This document shows, in pieces, positions 1 through 5,475 of a stretch of DNA of 5,475 nt. Positions within the stretch are counted from its first letter, which is position 1. Each line of letters opens with the position of its first letter. Location: NCBI GenBank assembly GCA_964388245.1, contig CAYLZH010000291.1:1-5475 (forward strand), given 5' to 3'. Below the pieces are notes generated by a model that did not search any database, had not been told where the DNA came from, and saw only the letters and a program-made list of their open reading frames with translations. The DNA is from JAIOYV01 sp964388245 (GTDB lineage Bacteria > Bacteroidota > Bacteroidia > Bacteroidales > M50B96). Position numbers and translations under genes: made by a program.

Positions 1-1
1 A

Positions 2-445
2 GCTAAATTAAATGAAATCAAGAGTAAACGAGCTTTACCTGTTTTTATTTGTAAAAAAGAAGATGGTGAATTCCTAATTATTCCTGTTAGGGGTAAAGGA
101 TTGTGGGGACCGATTTGGGGTTATGTTTCACTCGAAAATGATTTCAATACTATTTACGGTGCCATTTTCGATCACAAAGGAGAAACTCCTGGATTAGGTG
201 CCGATATTAACGCAAGCTGGTTTGAAGAACCATTTAAAGGTAAAAAGCTCTTCAAATCAAATGGTAGCTTCGAAGGAATTAATGTTTACAAAGGTGGAAG
301 TGGTTCTGCAGCAAATGCTGGTGACCTTGTTCACGGAGTTGATGCAATTTCAGGAGGTACAATTACATGTATGGGATTACAAGACATGCTTACTGATTGC
401 TTAAGTGCCTACGAGCCCTACCTAAAAAAGCAAATGGGAAACTAA
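2..445 (+). CDS. nqrC: Na+-translocating NADH:quinone reductase subunit C (NqrC), 3' part
   Basis: This is the C-terminal 147 codons of NqrC; the frame is open to the left edge, so the start lies outside the window. NqrC is a membrane-anchored periplasmic subunit of Na+-NQR that carries a covalently bound FMN and passes electrons within the complex. Visible marks are the ETPGLG segment (visible residues 61-66), typical of the NqrC/RnfG FMN-binding domain, and the flavinylation motif DAISGGTIT. The expected FMN-accepting Thr is visible residue 120 (codon 359-361). The motif has Gly where the common form (SGAT) has Ala. The N-terminal membrane helix is not in the window. A TTG at 101 is internal and not a start, because family-like sequence continues upstream of it. 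nqrD follows after 30 nt, consistent with co-transcription. Identity is near certain from sequence and gene order. Confidence 0.96.
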   Translation, partial: AKLNEIKSKRALPVFICKKEDGEFLIIPVRGKGLWGPIWGYVSLENDFNTIYGAIFDHKGETPGLGADINASWFEEPFKGKKLFKSNGSFEGINVYKGGSGSAANAGDLVHGVDAISGGTITCMGLQDMLTDCLSAYEPYLKKQMGN

Positions 446-475
446 TTGAAACTTGAATTAAAATTATTTTAAGAT

Positions 476-1108
476 ATGAGCCTGTTTTCATCGAAAGACT
501 TAAAATTGTTAACAAATCCGCTAAATGTGGATAACCCGATTACCGTTCAGGTATTGGGTATCTGTTCGGCATTGGCGGTTACAGTAAAAGTCGAACCGGC
601 GGTTGTTCTATCGCTGGCGGTACTTGGAGTACTGGGTTTTGCAAATGTGATTATCTCCTTATTGCGAAACACAATTCCAAACCGGATCAGGATTATTGTC
701 CAGTTGGTGGTTATTGCCTCCCTGGTTATCCTGGTTGATCAAATCCTAAAAGCTTTTCTTTACGACGTAAGTAAGCAGCTTTCTGTATTTGTTGGCCTTA
801 TTATTACTAACTGTATTATTATGGGCCGCCTCGAAGCATTTGCCCTGGGCAACAAGCCATGGCCATCATTTCTTGATGGAGTCGGTAATGCTGCCGGGTA
901 TGGTGTAATCCTAATTCTTGTTGCTTTCTTGCGCGAATTGCTTGGATCCGGGACAGTTTGGGAATATCCTGTATTTGAAAAAATCGGATTGTACAATATT
1001 GGCTACGAAAACAATGGATTAATGATCCTTCCTCCGATGGCCCTTATTGTAGTGGGAATTATTATTTGGGTTCAGCGTAGCAAAACCCGTGAATTAATCG
1101 AAGACTAA
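476..1108 (+). CDS. nqrD: Na+-translocating NADH:quinone reductase subunit D (NqrD)
   Basis: A 210-residue integral membrane protein, the usual NqrD length. NqrD and NqrE are homologous, inverted-topology subunits that form the membrane core of Na+-NQR and together hold an iron-sulfur centre in the middle of the membrane. About six hydrophobic segments are visible (roughly residues 22-40, 42-62, 72-92, 102-120, 137-153 and 182-199). The two family cysteines are Cys30 in GICSALAVT and Cys113 in ITNCIIMGR, matching the cysteine pair described in the Vibrio enzyme (Cys29, Cys112). The start is the ATG at 476, which gives the typical N-terminus with TNPLNVDNPITVQVLGIC. The leader is A/T-rich with no Shine-Dalgarno motif, which is normal in Bacteroidota. 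It lies 30 nt after nqrC and 13 nt before nqrE. The RnfE paralogue is the only real alternative, and the nqrC/nqrF neighbours decide for NqrD. Confidence 0.97.
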   Translation: MSLFSSKDLKLLTNPLNVDNPITVQVLGICSALAVTVKVEPAVVLSLAVLGVLGFANVIISLLRNTIPNRIRIIVQLVVIASLVILVDQILKAFLYDVSKQLSVFVGLIITNCIIMGRLEAFALGNKPWPSFLDGVGNAAGYGVILILVAFLRELLGSGTVWEYPVFEKIGLYNIGYENNGLMILPPMALIVVGIIIWVQRSKTRELIED

Positions 1109-1121
1109 TAGAAATCAAGAT

Positions 1122-1742
1122 ATGGAAGAGTTATTAAATATTTTCGTAAGGTCGATTTTTATTGATAATATGATCTTTGCATACTTCCTGGGTATGTGTT
1201 CGTACCTGGCCGTATCAAAGACAGTAGAAACCTCAACCGGCCTCGGGATTGCCGTAATTTTCGTACTGGGGATTACCATTCCGGTAAATTACATTCTCGA
1301 AAATTATGTGCTCCAAAAAGGAGCCTTGAACTGGCTTCTTGGCGATGCTGCAGCTAATATCGATCTAAGCTTTCTTAGCTTCATCATGTTTATTGCTGTT
1401 ATTGCCTCAATGGTGCAATTGGTAGAGATGATAGTAGAAAAAGTATCACCCACGCTGTATTCTGCTTTAGGTATCTTCCTTCCTCTTATTGCTGTAAACT
1501 GTGCTATTTTGGGTGGTGCATTATTTATGCAGGAAAGAGAATATAACTCAATTGGCGAAGCTTCGGTATTTGGATTAGGATCAGGTGTAGGTTGGTTCCT
1601 GGCAGTTGTTGGTATTGCAGCTATCAGAGAAAAAATTACTTACTCAAACGTGCCGGGCCCATTGCGTGGTTTAGGTATCACCTTTATTGCAACCGGACTT
1701 ATGGGCATTGCCTTCATGAGTTTCATGGGAATTAAATTATAA
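1122..1742 (+). CDS. nqrE: Na+-translocating NADH:quinone reductase subunit E (NqrE)
   Basis: A 206-residue membrane protein and partner of NqrD in the Na+-NQR membrane core. Six hydrophobic segments are apparent (about 11-32, 39-59, 84-105, 112-135, 148-170 and 183-203). The two half-channel cysteines are Cys26 in YFLGMCSYLAVSK and Cys127 in PLIAVNCAILGG, expected to share the intramembrane iron-sulfur cluster with the NqrD pair. The C-terminal block around SNVPGPLRGLGITFI is characteristic of NqrE. Compared from memory with the Vibrio protein (about 198 residues, second Cys at 120), there are roughly seven extra residues between the second and third helices, around LNWLLGDAAANIDLSF (residues 69-84). 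I believe this is a lineage feature rather than damage. The ATG at 1122 sits 13 nt after the nqrD stop, indicating tight coupling; nqrF follows 29 nt downstream. Confidence 0.97.
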   Translation: MEELLNIFVRSIFIDNMIFAYFLGMCSYLAVSKTVETSTGLGIAVIFVLGITIPVNYILENYVLQKGALNWLLGDAAANIDLSFLSFIMFIAVIASMVQLVEMIVEKVSPTLYSALGIFLPLIAVNCAILGGALFMQEREYNSIGEASVFGLGSGVGWFLAVVGIAAIREKITYSNVPGPLRGLGITFIATGLMGIAFMSFMGIKL

Positions 1743-1747
1743 ATTAG

Positions 1748-1771
1748 TTTCGAATTGAAAAATTTTCGAAT
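1748..1771 (+). repeat. Pair of TTTCGAAT direct repeats in the nqrE-nqrF spacer
   Basis: The 29-nt spacer contains TTTCGAAT twice (1748-1755 and 1764-1771), the second copy abutting the nqrF start codon. The core TTCGAA is self-complementary, so the two copies can also pair with each other as a 6-bp stem, and the intervening GAAAAATTTTC is a short palindrome. The repeats are seen directly. A role in controlling NqrF translation is only a possibility, since short A/T-rich palindromes arise easily by chance. Confidence 0.35.
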
Positions 1772-3037
1772 ATGGTCATTTTAGATGCAAGTGCGAGCGT
1801 TTCAACAGTAATGGGTATCAGTATTGTTGCATTTCTTGTAACCATCCTGGCGTTGGTGGCTATTTTGCTATATGCAAAAGCCAAGTTAATGCCATCGGGC
1901 GAAGTTAAGCTAACAGTTAACGATGAAAAGGAATTAATTACCGAACCAGGTTCAACAATCCTAAATGTGTTGTCGAACAATAAGATTTTTCTTCCATCAG
2001 CCTGTGGTGGAGGTGGAACCTGTGGTATGTGTAAAGCTCAGGTGGTTGAAGGTGGAGGTACCATTCTTCCTACCGAGAAGGGATTCTTTACACGTAAAGA
2101 GCAACTGAACCTATGGCGTCTTGGCTGCCAGGTAAAGGTAAAAGAAGACATGAAGATAAATATCCATAAAGAAATTATGGGTATTAAGAAGTGGGAATGC
2201 GAAGTTGTTTCGAACCATAATGTGGCAACTTTCATTAAGGAGTTTGTTGTAAAGCTTCCTGATGGTGAATTGTTAGATTTCAAATCGGGAGGATATATTC
2301 AAATAGATGTACCAAAACTTGATGTCGAGTTTAAAGACATGGACGTTGAAGAAGAATATCGCGACGAGTGGGAACAATTCAAGATGTTCGACCTTAAAAT
2401 GAGTAATCCTGAGCCAACATACCGTGCTTACTCCATGGCTTCCCACCCTGCCGAGAATAACATTATCATGTTGAACATCCGAATTGCTACTCCACCATGG
2501 GATAGGGCGAAAGGAGGTTTCATGAATGTGAATCCCGGTATTTGTTCATCTTACATATTTTCACGCAAGCCTGGTGATAAGGTAACTATTTCGGGTCCTT
2601 ATGGTGAATTCTTCATCAAGGAAACCCAAAACGAAATGATGTTTATTGGTGGTGGTGCCGGAATGGCTCCAATGCGTTCACATATTTTCCATTTGTTCCA
2701 CACAGTGAAAACCGGACGTAAAGCTACTTTTTGGTATGGAGCCCGGTCCAAGCGCGAAGTATTTTACGAAGAGCATTTTAGGGCAATCGAGAAGGAATTC
2801 CCGAATTTCTCATTCCATATTGCCCTATCTGAACCAAAGGATGAAGACAATTGGACAGGACGTACTGGTTTTATCCACCAGGTAATTATGGACGACTACC
2901 TGAGCAAGCACGAAGAACCGGAAGATATCGAATACTATCTCTGTGGACCTCCGATGATGAACGATGCCGTAAATAAAATGCTATATGATTATGGTGTGCC
3001 AGACGAAATGGTAGCCTTCGATGATTTTGGCGGATAA
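1772..3037 (+). CDS. nqrF: Na+-translocating NADH:quinone reductase subunit F (NqrF), NADH-oxidising subunit
   Basis: NqrF, 421 residues, is the electron entry point of Na+-NQR: it oxidises NADH on the cytoplasmic side with FAD and passes electrons to a [2Fe-2S] cluster. Domains in order: one N-terminal membrane helix (about 12-35); a plant-type ferredoxin domain with ligands Cys78, Cys84, Cys87 (ACGGGGTCGMC) and Cys119; an FAD-binding domain with RAYSMASHP (218-226); and an NADH-binding domain with GGGAGMAPMRSH (293-304) and LCGPPMMN (390-397, Cys391). It ends in FDDFGG, the usual NqrF C-terminus. It is slightly longer than the Vibrio protein (about 408), with an acidic stretch at about 182-205 inside the FAD domain that I attribute to lineage variation. 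The start is the ATG at 1772, directly before the membrane helix. It is the last gene of the operon and is followed by a strong terminator. Confidence 0.98.
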   Translation: MVILDASASVSTVMGISIVAFLVTILALVAILLYAKAKLMPSGEVKLTVNDEKELITEPGSTILNVLSNNKIFLPSACGGGGTCGMCKAQVVEGGGTILPTEKGFFTRKEQLNLWRLGCQVKVKEDMKINIHKEIMGIKKWECEVVSNHNVATFIKEFVVKLPDGELLDFKSGGYIQIDVPKLDVEFKDMDVEEEYRDEWEQFKMFDLKMSNPEPTYRAYSMASHPAENNIIMLNIRIATPPWDRAKGGFMNVNPGICSSYIFSRKPGDKVTISGPYGEFFIKETQNEMMFIGGGAGMAPMRSHIFHLFHTVKTGRKATFWYGARSKREVFYEEHFRAIEKEFPNFSFHIALSEPKDEDNWTGRTGFIHQVIMDDYLSKHEEPEDIEYYLCGPPMMNDAVNKMLYDYGVPDEMVAFDDFGG

Positions 3038-3064
3038 CAATTTTACTGTTTCAATATATATTTC

Positions 3065-3089
3065 AAGCACTCTTCGGGGTGCTTTTTTT
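3065..3089 (+). terminator. Intrinsic terminator of the nqr operon (UUCG tetraloop)
   Basis: An 8-bp stem, AAGCACTC (3065-3072) with GGGTGCTT (3077-3084) including one T-G wobble, closes a C(TTCG)G tetraloop and is followed at once by five T (3085-3089). It starts 28 nt after the nqrF stop. This is a classical rho-independent terminator and should end the nqr transcript before apbE. Confidence 0.9.
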
Positions 3090-3171
3090 GCATTCGGCTA
3101 TAATTCAATGGTATTACTCAATTGTGCCTAAAATTCTATGGAAACTGATAAATCTTATGTTCTCGATAAAA

Positions 3172-3196
3172 TACCTCAAGGTAAACTAACGAGGTA
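3172..3196. repeat. Short inverted repeat TACCTC-N13-GAGGTA upstream of apbE
   Basis: TACCTC (3172-3177) and GAGGTA (3191-3196) form a perfect 6-bp inverted repeat with a 13-nt spacer. The left arm is also part of a smaller palindrome, ACCTCAAGGT (3173-3182). It ends 24 nt before the predicted -7 element of apbE, where a regulator could bind. It may equally be chance; no known operator was recognised. The rest of the nqrF-apbE interval (3038-3245) holds only the terminator, this repeat and the predicted promoter. Confidence 0.25.
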
Positions 3197-3220
3197 GAAA
3201 AAAGAAATCTGGTTAATTCG

Positions 3221-3228
3221 TACTTTTG
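3221..3228 (+). promoter_or_regulatory. Predicted Bacteroidota -7 promoter element for apbE
   Basis: TACTTTTG matches the Bacteroidota sigma-70 -7 consensus TAnnTTTG exactly and ends 17 nt before the apbE ATG, which would leave a leader of only about 10 nt. No clear TTTG or TTG -33 element is visible at the expected distance, so the match is half of a promoter. Its position just after the nqr terminator and directly before a gene makes it credible. Confidence 0.55.
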
Positions 3229-3245
3229 AAAAAAATTTGAACATA

Positions 3246-4393
3246 ATGAAAAAGATAATTCTTATCATTTCAACTGTTGCAATACTACTTGGCTGTAATC
3301 AGAAACAGCATGAATATTTTGTTGTAAATGGTTTTACCCAGGGAACAACTTTCCGGATTGTTTACCAAGGCGAAAAGGACTACAAGCTCGAAATTGATTC
3401 AATCTTNNNNNNNNNNNNNNNNNNNNNNNNNNNNNNNNNNNNNNNNNNNNNNNNNNNNNNNNNNNNNNNNNNNNNNNNNNNNNNNNNNNNNNNNNNNNNN
3501 NNNNNNTTGTTTACCAAGGCGAAAAGGACTACAAGCTCGAAATTGATTCAATCTTAAAAGCCTTTGACCTGTCCTTATCAACCTATAACAAACAGTCTGT
3601 AATCACTAAAATTAATCAGAACGATCCTGATGTAGTTGCTGATATTCATTTTAAAAAATTTTACCGGTCCTCATATGAAATTTGGTCTCAAACCGATGGC
3701 GCATTTGATATAACAATAGCACCGGTTGTAAATGCCTGGGGGTTTGGTTTTACCGATTCGGCCAATGTAAACCAGGAAATTATTGACAGTATTCTTCAAT
3801 TCGTTGGAATGGAAAAAACACATTTTGAAGACGGGAAGGTTACAAAGGATTCCCCCGGGATTAAATTCGACAGTAATGCCATTGCACAGGGGCAATCGGT
3901 AGATGTTGTTGCAGATTTTTTAAAGCAACGGGGAATTGTGAATTATATGGTTGAAATCGGAGGGGAAGTTAAAGCCGAAGGGAAAAATGCCAAGTCGAAG
4001 CTCTGGCGCATTGGTGTTGACAAACCCATTGATGATCCTGATGCAACAAACCGGGAATTAAAGGCAGTAATTGCCCTGGAAAACAAGGCTCTCGCCACAT
4101 CGGGAAATTACCGAAAATTTTACATCAGGGATGGTGTTAAATATTCACATACCATCGATCCAAAAACCGGATATCCGGTCAATCATTCATTATTAAGTGT
4201 TACTGTAGTTGCTTCCGATTGCACATCTGCCGATGGGTATGCCACCGCATTCATGGTTATGGGTTTTGATAAGACTGTAAAATTTCTTGCTTCACATCCC
4301 GAATTAACTGCGTATTTGATTGCTGATGATAGCGAGGGAGGCTACATTGAGTTTATATCTGAAGGATTAAAAAAATATATAGAGGAGATGTAA
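3246..4393 (+). CDS. apbE: FAD:protein FMN transferase (ApbE), lipoprotein; interrupted only by an assembly gap
   Basis: ApbE splits FAD and attaches FMN to Thr of target proteins in a Mg2+-dependent reaction; NqrB and NqrC are the classic substrates. The N-terminus is a lipoprotein signal with lipobox LLGC (Cys17), so the enzyme should be membrane-tethered outside the cytoplasm, where NqrC displays its FMN site. The frame breaks at a 100-N gap flanked by 49-bp duplicates: frame of 3246 on the left, frame of 3509 on the right. Collapsing gap and duplicate gives one frame of 332 residues, normal for the family. In that numbering the motifs are TDGAFDI (100-106), AWGFG, GGEVKAEG, the LATSGNYRKF block, HTIDPKTGYP (H252, D255) and CTSADGYATA, with metal-binding Asp280. 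The ATG at 3246 is preferred over an in-frame TTG at 3237 because it starts the signal peptide (MKKII). It was probably intact in the organism. Confidence 0.95.
3358..3555 (+). repeat. Artefactual 49-bp duplication flanking the N gap
   Basis: Positions 3358-3406 and 3507-3555 are identical over 49 bases, from TTGTTTACCAAGG to GATTCAATCTT, and both encode the same ApbE segment (VYQGEKDYKLEIDSI). The left copy runs into the Ns and the right copy starts directly after them. This is what two unmerged overlapping contig ends look like. Removal of one copy plus the Ns (149 nt) brings both halves of apbE into the same frame. Confidence 0.93.
3407..3506. other. Assembly gap of 100 N inside apbE
   Basis: Exactly 100 undetermined bases, the conventional placeholder length for a gap of unknown size. 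Because both flanks carry the same 49 bases, the neighbouring contigs overlap here and the true gap length is probably negative (-49), meaning that no sequence is missing. Confidence 0.97.
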
Positions 4394-4395
4394 AA

Positions 4396-4416
4396 AAGGC
4401 TCCATTCAGGAGCCTT
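4396..4416. terminator. Hairpin terminator shared by convergent genes
   Basis: A perfect 8-bp stem, AAGGCTCC (4396-4403) with GGAGCCTT (4409-4416), encloses a 5-nt loop in the 41-nt spacer between the apbE stop and the minus-strand gene's stop. Read on the minus strand, the stem runs straight into a six-T tract (complement of 4392-4397, overlapping the stem base by two), an ideal intrinsic terminator for the minus-strand gene. On the plus strand the tail is ATAATATTAG followed by TTTTTG, so termination of apbE is likely weaker but plausible. Confidence 0.8.
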
Positions 4417-4434
4417 ATAATATTAGTTTTTGTT

Positions 4435-5475
4435 TTATTCAAAAAAGAAATTGCCCCATTTAAATTTACTACCCTTTTGTGCATAAATAAAATACTGAAT
4501 ATCGTTTTCCAAAAATAATGTTGGACAGATACTGTATCTTGAATCGCTACCTGAGAACATCTTTGCTTTGTCGACATTACCATCGCTGTAAATTGTAGCC
4601 AGAACAGCTTCGCCAGAAGGTGCAGTAGCGACATTGTTTTTCAATGGTTTAATCTTTAGCAGATTGCGATTCTTAAAATTCTTTGGATGGTCGTTAAACA
4701 TCAATTTGAGTTTGTTCATTACGGGTATTACTGCAAACGATGAATAATAACCCTTATCATTTGTGCTAAAATGATTTTTTGGAATACGCCTGAACCATTC
4801 CATTTTGTTTTCATCGTCGACACTTATGGCAAGAATATCGTTGTAGTGGTAATAATAAACCGATGTTTCTTCTTTTGATTTCGGATCCCTGATAACCCTT
4901 TTTTCGGGATAATACTGTTCGGTTAAGAAAACAAATCCACCATTCTCAAGAGGTACAATTTGTCCGGGTGTATAACTATACCAGTGCGATTCGTTTGTAC
5001 CGTTTCGTTCCTGCTTAAATTCAGCAAGAAATGGTCTGTCTTTTGAGAAATCGAGAAAATTCTTGGCAGTAATTCTTTCCAACCTTGGATTAAGCCGTTG
5101 ATAATAAACACCACTAAATGCCACTGACGATCGCTTTGTTCCAAATCCAAATAGCATAACTTCTTCTTCTTCATTGAGGGTCATCATAATGCCACTTGGA
5201 TTATACTTATCAACTTTTACTGGATATTCCTGAAGTGAATCTTTTTTAGCATTATATACTACTACCGCGTAATTGTAATTAATTTTAACAGCCCGGCCTC
5301 CGGTTGCCCTCGACGAACGGCGTTTACTTACAGGCTCCGACCTGATGGCAAAATAATAATTTCCACTTTCGCCCCTTTCATAGCTGACAATCCGTATTTT
5401 CTTCTTCAAAAAGGGCAGTTCGAACCTTTTTGTCTCAACAATATTTAAATCAGAATCGATTAATTTAAAATACAA
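4435..5475 (-). CDS. Conserved-looking Bacteroidota protein of unknown function, 3' part
   Basis: At least 346 codons, open to the right edge, so the start is outside; the terminal TTG (5475-5473) need not be the initiator. I do not assign a function. The visible part is hydrophilic, rich in aromatic and charged residues, with no membrane helix. It is made of short alternating strand-like stretches such as YAVVVYNAKKDSLQEYPV (69-86), GGFVFLTEQYYPEK (179-192), YNDILAISVDDENKMEWFRR (211-230) and KLKLMFNDHPKN (255-266). This pattern, with 'we do X / D-x-N-k-x-E-W' turns, resembles beta-propeller-like secreted or surface proteins of Bacteroidota, which is an inference from texture only. A basic loop occurs at 51-61 (KRRSSRATGGR). 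No catalytic motif was recognised. It converges on apbE and shares a hairpin terminator, so it belongs to a different transcript and probably has no link to Nqr. Confidence 0.85.
   Translation of the reverse strand: MYFKLIDSDLNIVETKRFELPFLKKKIRIVSYERGESGNYYFAIRSEPVSKRRSSRATGGRAVKINYNYAVVVYNAKKDSLQEYPVKVDKYNPSGIMMTLNEEEEVMLFGFGTKRSSVAFSGVYYQRLNPRLERITAKNFLDFSKDRPFLAEFKQERNGTNESHWYSYTPGQIVPLENGGFVFLTEQYYPEKRVIRDPKSKEETSVYYYHYNDILAISVDDENKMEWFRRIPKNHFSTNDKGYYSSFAVIPVMNKLKLMFNDHPKNFKNRNLLKIKPLKNNVATAPSGEAVLATIYSDGNVDKAKMFSGSDSRYSICPTLFLENDIQYFIYAQKGSKFKWGNFFFE

Noticed and set aside
760..996. Minus-strand open frame inside nqrD (and similar ones at 1744-1980, 2038-2283 and 3671-3895).
   Set aside because: Each is a short antisense shadow of a strongly recognised gene, with no family resemblance or leader of its own.
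476..1742. nqrD/nqrE as rnfE/rnfA of an Rnf complex.
   Set aside because: RnfA and RnfE are homologous, but the order C-D-E-F and the downstream ferredoxin-FAD-NADH NqrF are specific to Na+-NQR.
3090..3236. A small RNA, riboswitch or small protein gene in the nqrF-apbE spacer.
   Set aside because: No stable structure beyond the terminator and the weak inverted repeat, no flavin-riboswitch-like motif, and no plausible short frame with a start signal.
3237..3245. TTG at 3237 as the apbE start.
   Set aside because: The ATG three codons later begins a textbook lipoprotein signal (MKKII...LLGC) and fits the spacing from the -7 element better.
3358..3555. The two 49-bp copies as a target-site duplication around an insertion, or a real tandem repeat.
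   Set aside because: The only material between the copies is a standard 100-N placeholder, the copies abut the Ns exactly, and collapsing them restores a complete ApbE; contig overlap explains everything.
3328..3581. Reading frames on both strands that cross the N run.
   Set aside because: They exist only because Ns contain no stops, and they overlap the true apbE frame.
3246..4393. apbE as a frameshifted pseudogene.
   Set aside because: The frame change occurs only across the artificial gap; both halves are free of stops and carry intact family motifs.
4353..4634. Second minus-strand frame overlapping the 3' end of the unknown gene.
   Set aside because: It overlaps the long frame, runs through the terminator hairpin into the end of apbE, and has no recognisable features.

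Overview
The window is most likely from a Bacteroidota chromosome, probably a marine or sediment member of the Marinilabiliales/Prolixibacteraceae type. The evidence is moderate-to-low GC, short A/T-rich gene leaders without Shine-Dalgarno motifs, a Bacteroidota-style -7 promoter element (TAnnTTTG) and Bacteroidota-like Nqr protein sequences. The phylum is well supported; the family is a guess.

Layout. Positions 2-3037 (+) hold the 3' end of an nqr operon for the Na+-translocating NADH:quinone oxidoreductase: nqrC (5' end outside the window), nqrD, nqrE and nqrF, spaced 13-30 nt apart. All recognised cofactor residues are present: the FMN-accepting Thr of NqrC, one Cys pair each in NqrD and NqrE, and four ferredoxin Cys plus FAD and NADH motifs in NqrF. 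A strong intrinsic terminator with a UUCG tetraloop (3065-3089) closes the operon. About 150 nt later, behind its own predicted promoter, lies apbE (3246-4393, +), a lipoprotein FAD:protein FMN transferase, the enzyme type that attaches FMN to NqrB and NqrC. After a 41-nt spacer with a hairpin terminator, a convergent minus-strand gene (4435-5475, 5' end outside) encodes a large protein of unknown function.

The genes form one functional unit: NqrF takes electrons from NADH, the NqrD/E membrane pair and the flavins of NqrC and NqrB (nqrA and nqrB would lie upstream, outside the window) pass them to quinone while Na+ is exported, and ApbE installs the covalent flavins.

The most important point for a reader is that the break in apbE is an assembly artefact. 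A run of exactly 100 N (3407-3506) is flanked by two identical 49-bp copies of the same apbE sequence. Removing the Ns and one copy (149 nt) restores one uninterrupted frame of 332 codons. Otherwise the region is ordinary energy-metabolism sequence. I found no evidence of a new defence, mobile or RNA system. The least understood item is the minus-strand protein at the right edge.
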